A stretch of DNA of 64,000 nt from Antedon mediterranea. Its lineage: Eukaryota; Echinodermata; Crinoidea; Comatulida; Antedonidae. Where the stretch lies: NCBI RefSeq assembly GCF_964355755.1, contig NC_092678.1:12124922-12188921 (forward strand), read 5' to 3'. A program made the translations under genes and the position numbers. The notes beneath the pieces were generated by a model, which did not search any database, had not been told where the DNA came from, and was given only the letters and a program-made list of their open reading frames with translations. Of the stretch, positions 1-12,440 are shown piece by piece (positions within the stretch are counted from its first letter, which is position 1; every line of letters begins with the position of its first letter).

Positions 1-752
1 GTATGACACCTCTAGTTTGGGCTACAGTAGCAAACAGCAATACCATTGTATGACACCTCTAGTTTGGGCTACAGTAGCAAACAGAAATACCATCGTATGA
101 CACCTCTAGTTTGGGCTGTAGCAAACAGCAATACCATCGTATGACACCTCTAGTTTGGGCTACAGTAGCAAACAGCAATACCATCGTATGACACCTCTAG
201 TTTGGGCTACAGTAGCAAACAGCAATACCATCGTATGACACCTCTAGTTTGGGCTGTAGCAAACAGCAATACCATCGTACGACACCTCTAGTTTGGGCTA
301 CAGTAGCAAACAGCAATACCATCGTATGACACCTCTAGTTTGGGCTACAGTAGCAAACAGCAATACCATCGTATGACACCTCTAGTTTGGGCTACAGTAG
401 CAAACAGCAATACCATCGTATGACACCTCTAGTTTGGGCTACAGTAGCAAACAGCAATACCATCGTATGACACCTCTAGTTTGGGCTACAGTAGCAAACA
501 GAAATACCATCGTATGACACCTCTAGTTTGGGCTACAGTAGCAAACAGAAATACCATCGTATGACACCTCTAGTTTGGGCTACAGTAGCAAACAGCAATA
601 CCATCGTATGACACCTCTAGTTTGGGCTACAGTAGCAAACAGCAATACCATCGTATGACACCTCTAGTTTGGGCTACAGTAGCAAACAGCAATACCATCG
701 TATCCCGCACCTCTAGTTTGGGCTACAGTACCAAACAGCAATACCATCGTAT
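1..752. repeat. 47-bp minisatellite, about 16 copies
   Basis: Tandem units built on TATGACACCTCTAGTTTGGG followed by CTACAGTAGCAAACAGCAA and TACCATCG. Most units are 47 bp. At least two lack three bases (GGCTGTAGC instead of GGCTACAGTAGC). Single-base variants (CAGCAA or CAGAAA) are scattered, and the last two units drift to TATCCCGC. The array runs off the left edge of the window. The short open frame at its right end is an accident of the repeat. Confidence 0.95.
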
Positions 753-814
753 CCCGCCTATTTTTTCCGCCAGTAAAACACATGCGACTACTAACAATAA
801 GATACATTTTTTTT

Positions 815-1440
815 CGTATCCGGATATTCACCCCCTGGACATTTACCCGCCGGAAAACTACCCCCGGACAACCACCACCTGGACCACTACCCCCTTAGGA
901 CAACTACCCCTTTAGGACAACTACCCCCCGGACAACTACACCCTTAGGACAACTACACCCTTAGGACAACTACCCCCTTAGGACAACTACCCCCCTGGAC
1001 AACTACCCACCGGACAATTACCCCCGGACAATTACCCCCCCCCCCCCACCGGGTAATTACCCCGCGGACAACTACCTCTGACACAATACTCCCCGTAGGA
1101 CAACTACTTCCTGGACAATACTCCGAGGACAAATAATCTTTTAGGACAACTACCTCCGTAGGACAACTAACCCCTGGACAATTACCCCCTAGGAACAATT
1201 ACCCCCGGAGAATTACCCCCCCCCCCCCCCACCCCGGGTAATTACCCCGCGGACAACTGCCTCTGACACAATACTCCCCGTAGGACAACTACCTCCTGGA
1301 CCTGGACAATACTCCGAGGGCAAATAATCTTTTAGGACAACTACCACCGTAGGACAACTAACCCCTGGACAACTACCACCCAGAAAACTATCCCTTTAGA
1401 ACAACTACCCCCGGACGGACAACTACCACCCAGACCATTC
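815..1440. repeat. Degenerate C-rich array (GGACAACTACCCCC)n
   Basis: Irregular repetition of GGACAACTACCCCC with variants (TTAGGACAACTACC, GGACAATTACCCCC) and two C runs of more than 10 bases around 1035 and 1210. A block of about 190 bp is itself duplicated (about 1010-1140 and 1200-1340). The strand is strongly C-rich. The reverse complement of the same motif recurs at 1769-1945. The 1441-1768 spacer shows no gene. Confidence 0.85.
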
Positions 1441-1768
1441 AACAACCTGACTCTGCAACAGCGTATAATAGGAATTAATAACTATATTTTAATTCGTTAC
1501 TTTGACGAATTACTATTCATTATTGTAAACAAAAGTAAAAGATTGAACATAAATATAGCCTGGTATAAACTGAAGATTGTCACACATGATCATAGGATAG
1601 TCGAACGTATTATATAGTACTCCCTGTATTTACTGTAAACTAAAAGACTGGGTTCGCTAATAATAATAATAATTTTTGCGTCAGGACAATGCTTCGATAA
1701 CCACTGGTGGTCTTAAAAGAATTAATTTTTGTCTCAAATTTGTCATTTGTATTGTGTATTGTGTAGTT

Positions 1769-1945
1769 GAACGGGGGGTAGTTGACCGGGGGGTAGTTAC
1801 CCGGGGTAGTTACCCGGGGGGTTGTTATCCTAAGGGGGTAGTTGTCCTAAGGGGGTAGTTGTCCGGGGAGTAGTTGTCCTAAGGGGGTAGTTGTCCGGGT
1901 GGTAAACATCCGGGGGTAACTGTCTAGGGGGTAGGTGTCCTAGAA
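1769..1945. repeat. G-rich array, inverted counterpart of the 815-1440 array
   Basis: Repeats of GGGGGTAGTTGTCCTAA, the reverse complement of the array 300 bp upstream. The two arrays therefore form inverted arms around an AT-rich spacer. A weak, much diverged echo (GACACCTATNNACTC-like words) is visible at about 2930-3240. Confidence 0.8.
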
Positions 1946-3290
1946 CCATTTTTTTTGCATTCAATGTGAACGCCAGAGGAATTCCCCGACAAAGACATTA
2001 CTGGTGGTAAGGTAATAAATTCTAGCAATTATAATAAATTAATTATTATTATCAATTAATAATTTAAAAAATATGAAGCTGCTGCTCTAAATATATTGAG
2101 CAAAACGTTAAATTGTTTTATTCTGAAATAATGCTATAGTATTAAATTAAACACCGTAATTTCAAAGTTCGGAACGTCCATAATTACCACAGATATTCGA
2201 CCCAATATTACGGGAAATGAAGATAAATAGGGTACTACGGAAATACTTAAATGATGATGGGGAATCTCCACCGGCAAAATGCAATAATTATGGACAAATC
2301 AACAACCCATATGACAGGGTTTTCCATGAACACAGTGTGTAGTGGCCTTTCGTACCTTCTCATGACGCACACAAGCAATCCAAACAGTCAGAAATTTATT
2401 CTGAGCAAAAAAAGTATGCTGACCACCGGTAAATTTTGCGGGGTATTTTTGACTGCTGGTTAATTTTATGCTGCAAATTCTATCAATTTATAGACTCTTC
2501 CAACCCTGGACTTCTATAACGTTAAATGGTTATTATTATGATTAAATGTAATATATATTTTAATTTAGTAGCAGAAAAATCATTTACCGGGCAATTAGGG
2601 GAACTACAGTAACTTGAATCAAAGCTCAAAATTATGTTATGATTGGTTTACTATCAGTCTTTAAATCAATATGTAAATAAAACATACACACAAGTTAAGT
2701 ACATTAGGTTTTTATCACAGTTTACTTGATTGTATAGTATTAGTAGTACTTGTAAAAGTAGATTTGAACTGATGATAATGAAACAGTTTAACATAGACAA
2801 TGATATCACTATCAATCGGTTAGAAGTGTTTGTTTACTCTTGTTAGATATAGTACTGATGATAGTAAATAGATGTTTTATTTTACTATGCAATGCCTTGG
2901 AAATATTCAATTACACATTGACAATTGACTTCTGGACAACTACTGTACACACTAGGTAGGACAAGACAATTCCATAGACAGCTATCACATATGCACAACT
3001 CACTTGATACCTATAAACTCACTAGACATCTATACTCTGGACACCTATTACTAAACACCTTTACCCTGGATCCCTACTCAATAGACAAAAACACTCATTA
3101 AACACCAATACACTGGATCCCTACTCACTTGATACATAAACTCACTGGACTCACTAGACACATACACTTATCACCTTTACCCTGGACAAAGCTAGCAGCT
3201 ACACACAATTATCGAATAGACAATCTACTGTACTCTCTAGGTTCTGGTTAGAGTTAGCATGGGTACAGTAGTCCTAGTTAGGGTAAGTTT
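1946..3290. other. No gene recognised
   Basis: AT-rich, non-repetitive sequence apart from the degenerate ACTxGACAC-type words at 2930-3240. The open frame at 2251-2463 has no recognisable domain and no supporting splice context. Confidence 0.6.
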
Positions 3291-3291
3291 G

Positions 3292-3680
3292 TAAAGCTTA
3301 GATACATTGAAATCTAAAATACTTTATTGAATACACTTCTTTTGTGCCACTTAATTAGGGTCAAAGGTCAATAATTGCATTTCCGGTTATTATTTTGGAA
3401 AATATTTCAGTAGAGTAAACAGAAAGTAGTATGTTGTGAACAATCTAAGATCAAAATGAAGTGTCTACGTCCACTGGTTATGGAGATACAACACTTCCGA
3501 TTAATTAGGGTCAACGGTCAGATATGGCATTTCCGGTCATTTTGGCGGAAAATGTTCCATTAGAACTAATATGAAGTTGTATATTATTACAATTTGAGAC
3601 CAAAAACAAGTCTCTACAGTCTAAGCTAGATACATTGAAATCTAAAATACTTTATTGAATACACTTCTTTTGTGCCATTG
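3292..3680. repeat. Imperfect direct duplication
   Basis: A 55-base segment starting TAGATACATTGAAATC and ending CTTCTTTTGTGCCA occurs at about 3300-3352 and again at about 3623-3678. Between them, two diverged copies of TTAATTAGGGTCAANGGTCA plus GCATTTCCGGT (3352-3400 and 3502-3545) suggest an older tandem repeat. 3681-4300 is AT-rich with nothing recognised. Confidence 0.7.
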
Positions 3681-4302
3681 TACAATTGTGTCAGGTTACT
3701 GTTATTGTTAAAAACATAGTGCCTGGAAATATGATAACATTAACAGCACTGAATCACAAGGAAATAAATTGATTACATTTCTGCTTATAACTTTATTGTT
3801 ATTCTACTCCTTAACAAGTCTATTAGGAAGTGCCATTGGTAACCAAGTTTGATACGACAAACATGGTTAGCTTTTATTAATTTATTATACAACAATTTGT
3901 TATTTCTTTTCATTTGGTATGTTTTCAACTAAATATACAAAAAAAAAATTAAAAGTTAATTGCACATATTAAATACATTAGAACAGATTCTAGATCTTTG
4001 AATGTTTGAGTTGAAAAGTTAGAGTTATATTATAAAGGATTTTTGTCATCAATTTGTTTGTATAATTTTTTTTAGTAAATTTATAATTCATTGAAACAAA
4101 ATGCATCAATATTTTATAATAGGATTTTCTTTTTTGATGATCCAACAAATAATTTGAATGAAACAAAAAACTTGTTTCATTCTCTAGCTTTTGCTGGTTG
4201 ATCAACTCAGCTTAGTCTTGTGAGTTCATGTTTATTTGGATTATCACAAAAGAAAACCATATAAAATATTGAGTGTAACAGATCCAGATGAACCTTTTTT
4301 CA

Positions 4303-4491
4303 CTAATAATGCATCAATTTACCATCATCCTCATGTGTCTGCAAGAGCCTCAAGAGTTCCTTCTGATTTCCAAACTTTTCCTTGATAAATGCGACAGCCT
4401 CGCCTTGGCCATTCCTCTCAACAATACTAGCAAGATCATCAAGGGTTAGGGTCAATCCGGGCCGAGTAGCTAAATCTATCTCGTCTGCCAT
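4303..4491 (-). CDS. Possible first coding exon or small protein, unidentified
   Basis: A 62-codon frame beginning MADEIDLATRPGLTLTL and ending LLQTHEDDGKLMHY. It is less AT-rich than its surroundings and contains an acidic-amphipathic helix-like stretch (VERNGQGEAVAFIKEKF). The second of two nearby ATGs (4491) is chosen because it has A at -3 and G at +4. Near its end, GATGATG|GTAAAT (exon end about 4323) is a strong donor site. The frame may therefore be exon 1 of a gene continuing toward lower coordinates or outside the window, with the TAG-terminated tail being intron. No family was recognised and no following exon was found. Composition and start context favour a real exon; isolation among repeats argues for caution. 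Confidence 0.4.
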   Translation of the reverse strand: MADEIDLATRPGLTLTLDDLASIVERNGQGEAVAFIKEKFGNQKELLRLLQTHEDDGKLMHY

Positions 4492-4950
4492 TATCATTCA
4501 CTTTTTATCTCATAGTGGATACTAAATGTCTGAAAAAGATCAAAATACATACATGGGCTTTATTTTTACTGTACTGTACTGTACAAGACATGCGGCACTT
4601 GTGCTACTGTTTTACTGAAAAATATTATGGACTTGAATTACCAAGACGACAGGAAAAGGGCCACATAAGAGAGGGCGCAATATTTGTACTGGTTCATCAG
4701 GTTCCCGACGAAGGGGACCGTTTGCAACAGGGTTTGCGATAACAACACTGGAAACTAGTTTTTATTGATTCAAAAGCAGGACCCCTGTAGCGATGAGCTT
4801 AGCATCCAGTATATTTTGCCGCTACTAGTTTCACCCAGTCGTTTTTCACACTTGTGCTACCAAATCATCGAAAATATATTTGCTGTCAGTGTCACTATCA
4901 TTATTATGTATGATGTAGCCTAGGCCTCTAGCTAGTAGGCTAGCCTAGCA

Positions 4951-6559
4951 GTGGTGGCGCCAGCGGGGGGGCTACGGGGGCTCTAGCCCCCTCGTCGGGG
5001 AGCCTAGCCCCCCCGTCGGGGAACACGGGTACTTTTTGTCGGGGAATATAATATACAGTAAAAAACGTTCGCGTTCACTTCATATAGCTTCAGCGCCTAG
5101 AAAACCACGACGTTCCATTGACCGTGAGTACGTCAGAGGGCTATTATGCACTTTTATGCATTCATTTATTGCCAGCGATCTAACTTACTACTAAACATTA
5201 TAGCTAGGTTCGCACTTGTCTGGCGGTATCCCTTTGTACGAATCGTTCAACGTTGGGTCGACACGCGTGATATCAAGTTCCATCCAGGGACCAAAATGTG
5301 TAATGTAGTTATTTTCCAGGCGAAGTTTACTGACGGTTACCGAAGGGAACACGGGTAATTTTTGTCGGGGAATATAATATACAGTAAAAAGCGTTCGCGT
5401 TCACTTCGTAGCTAGCTTCAGCGCCTAGAAAACCGCGACGTTTCATTGACCGTGAGAGTACGTCAGAGTGATATTATGCACTTTATATGCATTCATTATT
5501 GCCAGCGATCTAACTTACTATTAAACAATAGCTAGGTTCGCACTTGTCTGGCGGTATCCCTTTGTACGAATCGTTCAACGTTGGGTCGACACGCGTGATA
5601 TCAAGTTCCATCCAGGGACCAAAATGTGTACTGTAGTTATTTTCCAGGCGAAGTTTACTGACGGTTACGTCGTGTACTGCGTCGACGTACGCTACACGTA
5701 ACACTACAGCAAAAACGAATTATGTTAATTGTTCGTATGTTCACCAATTTTTTAAATTTACAAGTAACATTCTGTACCGTGGGGCACCTAAAATAAATTT
5801 TCATCCATTACTAAACAAAAAAACATGCCATTTTCGCTTAGCCAACATCTTATTATAGCTAAGTTATTACATTTTCAATGTCCTGTATGTCATGAATTTC
5901 TCACCACTCGGAAGTCCAGATGGTACGCACGCATACACTTGGGAGGAATAAACTTATTTCCCCGATTGAAAAAGGTCTACGCTTGCGTTTTTTAAGCCTC
6001 TAGGCCTGATGTTTCCGAAGTATAAAATGCAATTTTTTGAAGACCTGCAGCTCTAGTTTTAAACAGTTTCTTAGTTCAGCCCCAACAATAAAGCTGGTCA
6101 TATTTCGAAGTACAAGAAGTGCATTTTCCGGGACGTAACATCTCTATTTTTCAAACATTTCTTAGCTCAGTCACAACCTTGATAGGGACTTATATATTTT
6201 GTTTCATGTTTTGAAGTATAATAAGTCCAATTTCCGGGACCTCCAACTCTATTTTTCTAAATTTTCTTTGAACTTTTATTTTTTAAATTGAAAAATATGG
6301 ATTAAAACAGTCATCGCGCATCGTTTTTTTGCATGCAGTATCTTATTTATGCATTATAAAAAATGGAAAAAATGGCTACCCTAAATCTAATTCAAATGAC
6401 CTCAAATGACGCTAGAACGCGTTGCTTCCGGGAGCTTCGCCCCTGGACCCCCACCGGGGGCTCTTGGCGGCCCCCTGGCCCCCAGCCTAGTGATGCTCGC
6501 ACAGCCCCCTCGTCGGGGAATGTAGCCCCCGCGTCGGGAAGATCCTGGCGCCACCCCTG
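4951..6559. mobile_element. TIR DNA element with GTGGCGCCAG ends
   Basis: Opens with GTGGTGGCGCCAG (4951) and closes with CTGGCGCCACCCC (about 6544-6556), which are near-perfect inverted repeats. GC-rich subterminal words (GCCCCCTCGTCGGGGA) occur at both ends. The inside holds a direct duplication of about 310 bp (5029-5345 and 5347-5665), each copy carrying TTGTCGGGGAATATAATA and TTGTCTGGCGGTATCCCTTT. A second internal section (about 6000-6250) has three diverged repeats of about 100 bp containing GAAGTATAANAAGT. No transposase frame survives, so it is non-autonomous or decayed. Related sequence recurs at 27560-27760. Confidence 0.75.
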
Positions 6560-6599
6560 TACTACTGTAGCCTAGGCTAACCCCTATCTAGCCTGGCTA

Positions 6600-6850
6600 G
6601 CTAGGATAGTAGTATTTATACCAACCAAGTCCTACCAAGCCAGTGGCTGGTGGGGCTAGCCTAGTACTAGCCTACACTAGGCCTAGATAGGCGTACGTAA
6701 GTTAGGCCTAACTCTAGGCCCGTAAAAGGCCCTAGCCTACCTACTAGGCCTAGGCCTAGCTAGGCCTAGCTAGGCCTGGTCGCGGCCTAGCTAGGTAGGA
6801 TAGGCTAGGGCCTAGGCCTAGGCCTAGGCCTAGGCCTAGGCTAGTAGTAG
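6600..6850. repeat. CTAGGC/TAGGCC low-complexity tract
   Basis: Dense repetition of the self-complementary words CCTAGG and TAGGCCTA, ending in an almost pure (GGCCTA)n run at about 6800-6840 and a short TAG run. The same word recurs singly through the window (for example 27300, 35280, 35320), which is typical of echinoderm intergenic DNA. 6850-7800 is AT-rich without a recognised gene. Confidence 0.85.
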
Positions 6851-7808
6851 TAGTAATATTCAAGCTATAATACACCTATTTTTTAAACTAGGCTTACAAA
6901 GATTTAAAGTAGAATACGTAAGAGTACCCGGAATGCACGTCTTCTTGTCTGACGAAAATAAACAATTTTGTCACCAGCTCCAACTACTTTTTCTGGTTTG
7001 TGGGAAAAAACAACAGTCACCACCCATTTTAAAAAAAAACCATTGGTGGCGTAGTTCTGTTTAAATCAACTGTCAAAACTATTAGCTTCCTAAGAAAGTT
7101 TTTCAATTGGATATCATTTTTTATGATTTAATCACCATTTTATACATTATTATTATTATTTTTTTCATAAAGAAAACTCGTCAGAATTTATAATGATAAT
7201 GATAAAAAAATGTTTTATTTTATTTGACAAACGTAGTTCAATGGCGCGGATTAGAGTGGGGAAGTTGAAGAAAAATATTTATTTTATCTACGAAAGTATA
7301 ATACTAGCTTACTTTTACACACAATTTAATCAATTGTGAATGTTATGATTATTCATTCAATCTTTTATTTCGGAATCTCTCTGGTCCATAAAAAGGAGAA
7401 TTACGTATAAATAATTAATATAAAAAAAACTGTGCTAAAACTACTACAGGATGGCATCTTTGAATTATATAAGACGTTGTCATAATCATTGAGACTAAAA
7501 CATTTTCACTTGAATTGAGTCACATAAAGCCATATATATATTGATTTTCTTAAAAATTCATAAAAAGAAGGAATCTACATTCCGTAAAAATGAGGCTGGC
7601 AATGTCGAGGCCTTTGCAACAACATTCTCAATTATTGTACACATGGAGAGATCGCAAGGTACCCTGCTTATAGTTGCACCATGTACACAAACGGTTCCAA
7701 ATATTTGCCCCTCTATAGTCAATACTTCTTTGTCCTACATTTGTTATTTTTAGAGCAATATATACCAACAAAGGTTTTCATAACAAACCCACCATTTTTA
7801 ATCGCGTG

Positions 7809-9043
7809 AGTCGCGTGCAATGCGACTCTACAGCTCACTATGTCGGTCGGTTGGTCGGTCGGTAAACACTAACTTGAGCACGCGACTGCAGGCATCTATG
7901 GCCTAGTTCAAGAGTTCTTTTGTTATAGTAGAAGAGGAATGCAGTTGCAGTATTAAATCATTTACCAAAGATTAGTGTCATTAATCACTCTATAATGAGG
8001 CGTCATAAAAACCAACTTGCTTTTTTTTGTCTTGTGTGTGTTCATCTCACGTTTATTTAAATTCTCATTGGTGAATATATTATATACATTGTGACAATTA
8101 AAAATAAGTGTTTAAAGTAGTTAAAATACAGGTATATTTACATAATAAGATGCTTGAATTCAGTATTAACCATATTTGTTTTCATTTAAAATTTTAGATA
8201 CGATGTTAATTAAAATGTAACAAGGCCAACAGCCATTAAGTCGCGTGCTACAATGCATAGTGATACCGGACCGACAGACAAACAGACTGACAGACAGACA
8301 GACCGACAGACAGACGGACCGACCGACATAGTGAACTATACTGACCGAAATTACTGAACATGTTTAAAAATGTTGAAATGTTTAAAAACATTTATATTTT
8401 TTTAATTTACACGTGCGTAGCCTGTCACATTTGACGTGCTCGTATAACGTAATTTCGAGTTGAAAATTAAGTCAAGAAAACAGAAATCGGGCAAAAAGTG
8501 TGCGCAATAACATTTAACGCGCAGTGCGCGCGCAAAAATCTGCGCACTCATGGCAATTTTGTAAACGCTTAAAATTGCCTGAAACGTACTCTTATTTCAT
8601 CGAAAATAAATTTTGAAAATTTTAAGCGCGCGTACGCATGCGTTACATGCGCTACGCACGTAATTGTATTGCCATATGATGATTTATGCCCTGAAATTTA
8701 TGAGTACCAAATTTTATTTAATTGTGATTCATGGTTGTTAAGATATGATTACAAACGTGATTTCGTTAAATTGTGCGTAGACCGCGTAATTTTTTATTGC
8801 GCACCGTGAAAACATAACCACATCGATTCCTGGCCATAAGGAATATTCTGTGAAAAATTGACTTAGCTAGATTAAACTGATATCAAGATAAGGTCATAAA
8901 GCGACAAAACGCATAGTGATACCGGACCGACAGACAGACAGACAGACCGACAGACAGACCGACAGACAGACCGACAGACAGACAGACAGACAGACAGACC
9001 GACCGACCGACTTAGTGAACTATAGAGTCGCTTCCACGCGACT
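7809..9043. mobile_element. TIR element with AGTCGCGTG ends and GACCGACA repeats
   Basis: AGTCGCGTGCAATGCGACTC at 7809 is mirrored at 9043 (inverted AGTCGCGTGGAAGCGACTC). Each end is followed by a CACTANGTCGGTCGG word that runs into (GTCGGTCG)n or (GACCGACA)n. Internal GACAGACCGACA microsatellites lie at 8268-8335 and 8925-9012. The central part (8455-8870), with CAGTGCGCGCGCAAAAATC, is GC-skewed and recurs at 43757-44045. No transposase frame is seen. Confidence 0.65.
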
Positions 9044-9506
9044 AAAAATGAAAAATGGCGGTAAAATACATGATTAAAATTTTCTTGTTAAACTATCTTA
9101 TTTGTGATCTTATTTGTGTTCGAGTAGAGAGGCTATAAACAACCAACTTGCTATCATTATTAATAATCAAACGCAGATATTTTGAAAAAACATTGAATAA
9201 CAAAGGCTGTGTTTATACAACACCCTAAATTTGAACAAGTCTTTAATTTTTAGCGTGTTGCACGGGCCGAGGTCAACCCCCAAAAACCTTGCAGTTAAAT
9301 CGTAATGCCGTGTTATACCGCAGTTCATAATCCTAAGTTGTATGTATACTCATGCATTATGAATTAAGTTTATTAAGGATTTAATAAAGGATGATTTCGT
9401 TTAAAATTCAGTTATTGAATGTCGGTCGGTCGGTCTGTCGGTCTGTCTGTCGGTCCGGTATCACTATGCGTTTTAGCACGCGACTTATGGCTGTTGGCCT
9501 TGTTTA
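8219..9506. mobile_element. Overlapping second inverted-repeat pair of the same family
   Basis: AAGGCCAACAGCCATTAAGT at 8222 is matched in reverse complement at 9478-9503, each joined to GCATAGTGATACCGGACC and then GACCGACAGAC repeats (8265 onward; mirror at 9421-9465). This pair overlaps the 7809-9043 pair, so the region is either a nested insertion or a rearranged composite of the family. 9510-10112 shows no recognised feature. Confidence 0.55.
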
Positions 9507-10112
9507 AATCTGCTTTTGAAATTTGAAAAAAAAATATTTTAAAATTAGGATAAAACTATGCTACATTTTGCCAAATTATCGTTAATGTTAAGCGATAAAT
9601 TGGTTAAAATATGCAAAAAAAGCACAATTATCTACTAGATTGTGCCAACATTTTCACAGCACATACTTTTATTTAACGAGAGGTCAAAACAATACCATGA
9701 GGACACTTACAACACGCCAACAGCAATCGGGAATCCACACAATTTTAGGATTAAGCCAAGTAGCCTCTTTTTTTTACAATTAAAATCTATACAAATACAC
9801 TTCACGTAGGCGTGTTGAATATGCGTGTAATAGCGTGTTGTATAAACGCGCCCCAAGATACACGGTGAGTTTTTAATTTCAACTTATTTTCTCCTTTCTA
9901 ATACAAACTTACAACTTATTTTGTGCTCAGAGCGTGTTAAAAGTCGCCGAAAATTAAATTAAAAAAAAAAGATTTGTTAAAACCGGATATTTGATGTAAA
10001 CGCAAGCACCTCGTTTTTTGTTTTTTTTTCAGCGTAAAAACAGTAAATTCGGTTATGTGAAACCACTTGATCGATTCTCCCCTGGAAAACTCCATCCCGT
10101 TGCTCTGTTCTC

Positions 10113-10293
10113 AAGCGTGGTTCCCACTAGCGACGCAACGCAAGGACGTAACGCAACGCAAGTGAATTGACCAATCACAAGCGATGGCTTATTCGCTTGT
10201 GATTGCTAACTGTCTATAACTTCGCTTGTCATTGATTAAAACGCTTGCGTTGCGTTTACGTCCTTGCGTTACGTTCTAGTGGGAACCAAGCTT
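10113..10293. mobile_element. Short MITE, AAGCNTGGTTCCCACTAG termini
   Basis: AAGCGTGGTTCCCACTAG at 10113 pairs with CTAGTGGGAACCAAGCTT ending at 10293. Inside, a second inverted pair (ACGCAAGGACGTAACGCAA and its mirror) leaves almost the whole 181 bp able to fold back. No coding capacity. 10294-11625 is AT-rich with no recognised gene. Confidence 0.75.
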
Positions 10294-11628
10294 TAAAGGC
10301 TATAGCCGCATGCAAACACATAATCATCCTTTTGAATAATTACCGATTTAGGCCTATTTGTAGTTGCACCTTATATTCATATTTTGAAAATATATTTTAT
10401 TGAAAAAAAAGAATGACATCCTTATTCTTTTGTACACAAATAATGTTAGAGAGACCTATATTTAAAAATTCTGAAAATATATGATGGGGCAAAATTGTTC
10501 ATCAAATGAATGTAATTTAACGACATTCATTTAACAAAATCAAAATCCAGACCAATTATATTTGTGAAATCTCCCCAAAAAGTCGGATCTAATAAAATGA
10601 ACGGTTTTAACATAATGTTATAGTTAAAAACAAGCTAGTAATTAGGATAGAAGGAAGTTTTGGGTAATTTATAATAATTAACTGATTTCCACAATCAGAG
10701 TCTGTTATCATACGGTTCATAGCAACCTCTGATTACAATTTTGCAACATGCCATTTACTCACTTCTTTGTGTGAGATTCCTCTTTACGACTACCACAACC
10801 TCATTTACAACGGTGGAGGTCTATAAAAAAGATGATGAGGATGATGATTATGATAATGATAATTATAATAAGATTCATAAATAGGCCTAGTGTCATGATC
10901 TTTAAGATATTGTGTGTTTATATGCTACTTTCATTCTAATTTGATGATGAAGTTTTGCATTATCCATATTTAGCCCTGCGGTAAATATCATGTTGTTATT
11001 GCTTGCCATTCATTTAAGTAGGCCTACGACTCGTTTGTGAAGGACCTGGTGGCTAGTCATTATCACCAACGAGGAGGAGTGAACTAAAATGTCCTTAATC
11101 TTGTTGAATGCCTTCTACGTTTATTGTTAAGTTAATGGTTGCAGATTTTATAAATGAGAATTCTTCATCAGTGGCGGAGTAAATACGACTCACGGAAAAT
11201 CTGCCTGTTCACTGATAAATGCTTTCAAAGATTTTTATTTTTATTCTATTTTTTACCACACAACAAACAAACGTAAAACTGCAAAAAAATCTTTCCAGCT
11301 AAATTATCCACCATTTGAATACAAACTTAAATCCATCTGTCTTATATTTCTTTTTTGTAAGAACCAAAGGATCTACACAACTTCTACCGTTTGCAAATGG
11401 ATTATGATATATTCTTTTTATTACAATTACTTATAATAGGGCCTACAGTTAGAATCATATTAATTTTATTAAAATGTTTAATTGTAATTAATAAGTAAAA
11501 TAATAATGTTGCTGACAATTTAAAAACCGTATATAAATTTCGACCTTCTTGTGTTTTCTTGCTACTTTTCCCCACTTGTGTATGTCATTTACTCACTATT
11601 ATTCGTGTTATTGTAAATCTCAGATATT

Positions 11629-12253
11629 AGGGAGTTTTCGCAATCTTACGAATACGATAACGAAAACGGATACGTCACGCACACGTATTCGTTTTTCGTA
11701 AACCAGTAAAAATCTGTTTCGCATGGCAACGAAATATTGAGGGCGCCGTCCAAAATATGACTGCGGTAAATTTGAACGAAGCGCGGGTTCGTGTTGCTTG
11801 GTGCTTGGCCAAAGATTGTATAGCGCCGCTACTACGCGGGCAAAGATTGTATAGTGCCGCTACGCGTAGCGGCGCTATATATAATCTTTGACGCGGGTAG
11901 CGGCGCTATACAATCTTTGGCTTGGCTGCCTAGGGTTAGCGTAACATCAAAGCTAGTGAAAAAAACTGCTATTTATCAAAATTGACCTGGCATTTTAGTA
12001 AATTACTTTAGTAAATTACTTTCAATAAAAGTATGATTATATTATAATAATAATTCCTGATTCAAATGCAAAATGTGCAAAATAGATCAAAAACTATACT
12101 CGTTTTGTAGTTACGAATATGACTGGTTATGATATTCGTCAACACGAATACGCCTTACGAATATGAAATGGGGATCAGTTCAATTCAAAAGTTTCACAAA
12201 TGTGTGACGTATCCGTTTTCGTTATCGTATTCGTAAGGTTGCGAAAACTCCCT
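11629..12253. mobile_element. TIR element, AGGGAGTTTTCGCAA termini, ATT duplication
   Basis: AGGGAGTTTTCGCAATCTTA at 11629 pairs with its mirror ending at 12253. The inverted repeat extends about 50 bp through ACGAATACGATAACGAAAAC. ATT flanks both sides (11626-11628 and 12254-12256) as a candidate 3-bp target duplication. A second short inverted element sits inside (about 11810-11925). No transposase frame is present. Confidence 0.8.
11810..11925. mobile_element. Nested palindromic GTAGCGGCGCTATA element
   Basis: CAAAGATTGTATAGCGCCGC at about 11812 is mirrored by GCGGCGCTATACAATCTTTG at about 11902-11921. Two further partial copies of TAGCGGCGCTATA lie between them in alternating orientation. 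It is a compact GC-rich fold-back inside an AT-rich TIR element. Confidence 0.65.
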
Positions 12254-12305
12254 ATTGACGAAAAATGCACGAAATAACAATAATCAAAGCTGTTTAAATT
12301 AAAAT

Positions 12306-12440
12306 TACCTCCGCCTAGGAGGTTATATTTTATTTCTCAGACATTTGTTTGTGTTTTTAGGACAAACCACAGACGGACCGACGACTCCATTCAATTTTGG
12401 AGGCAATCCAGACCAGGATTCCAATTCTGGACCACTCTTT
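12306..12440 (+). repeat. Dispersed repeat beginning ACCTCCGCCTAGGAGGT
   Basis: Starts with a small hairpin (ACCTCC...GGAGGT) and carries ATTTTGGAGGCAATCCAGA about 90 bp later. The same two landmarks occur in reverse order and orientation at 42655-42835. It looks like a fragment of a widespread marine-invertebrate short interspersed or MITE-type repeat. The open frame at 12345-12560 is a by-product. Confidence 0.55.

Noticed and set aside
6600-6850. Telomere-like or origin repeat
   Set aside because: TAGGCC is not TTAGGG, the tract is short and irregular, and the word is common throughout the window.
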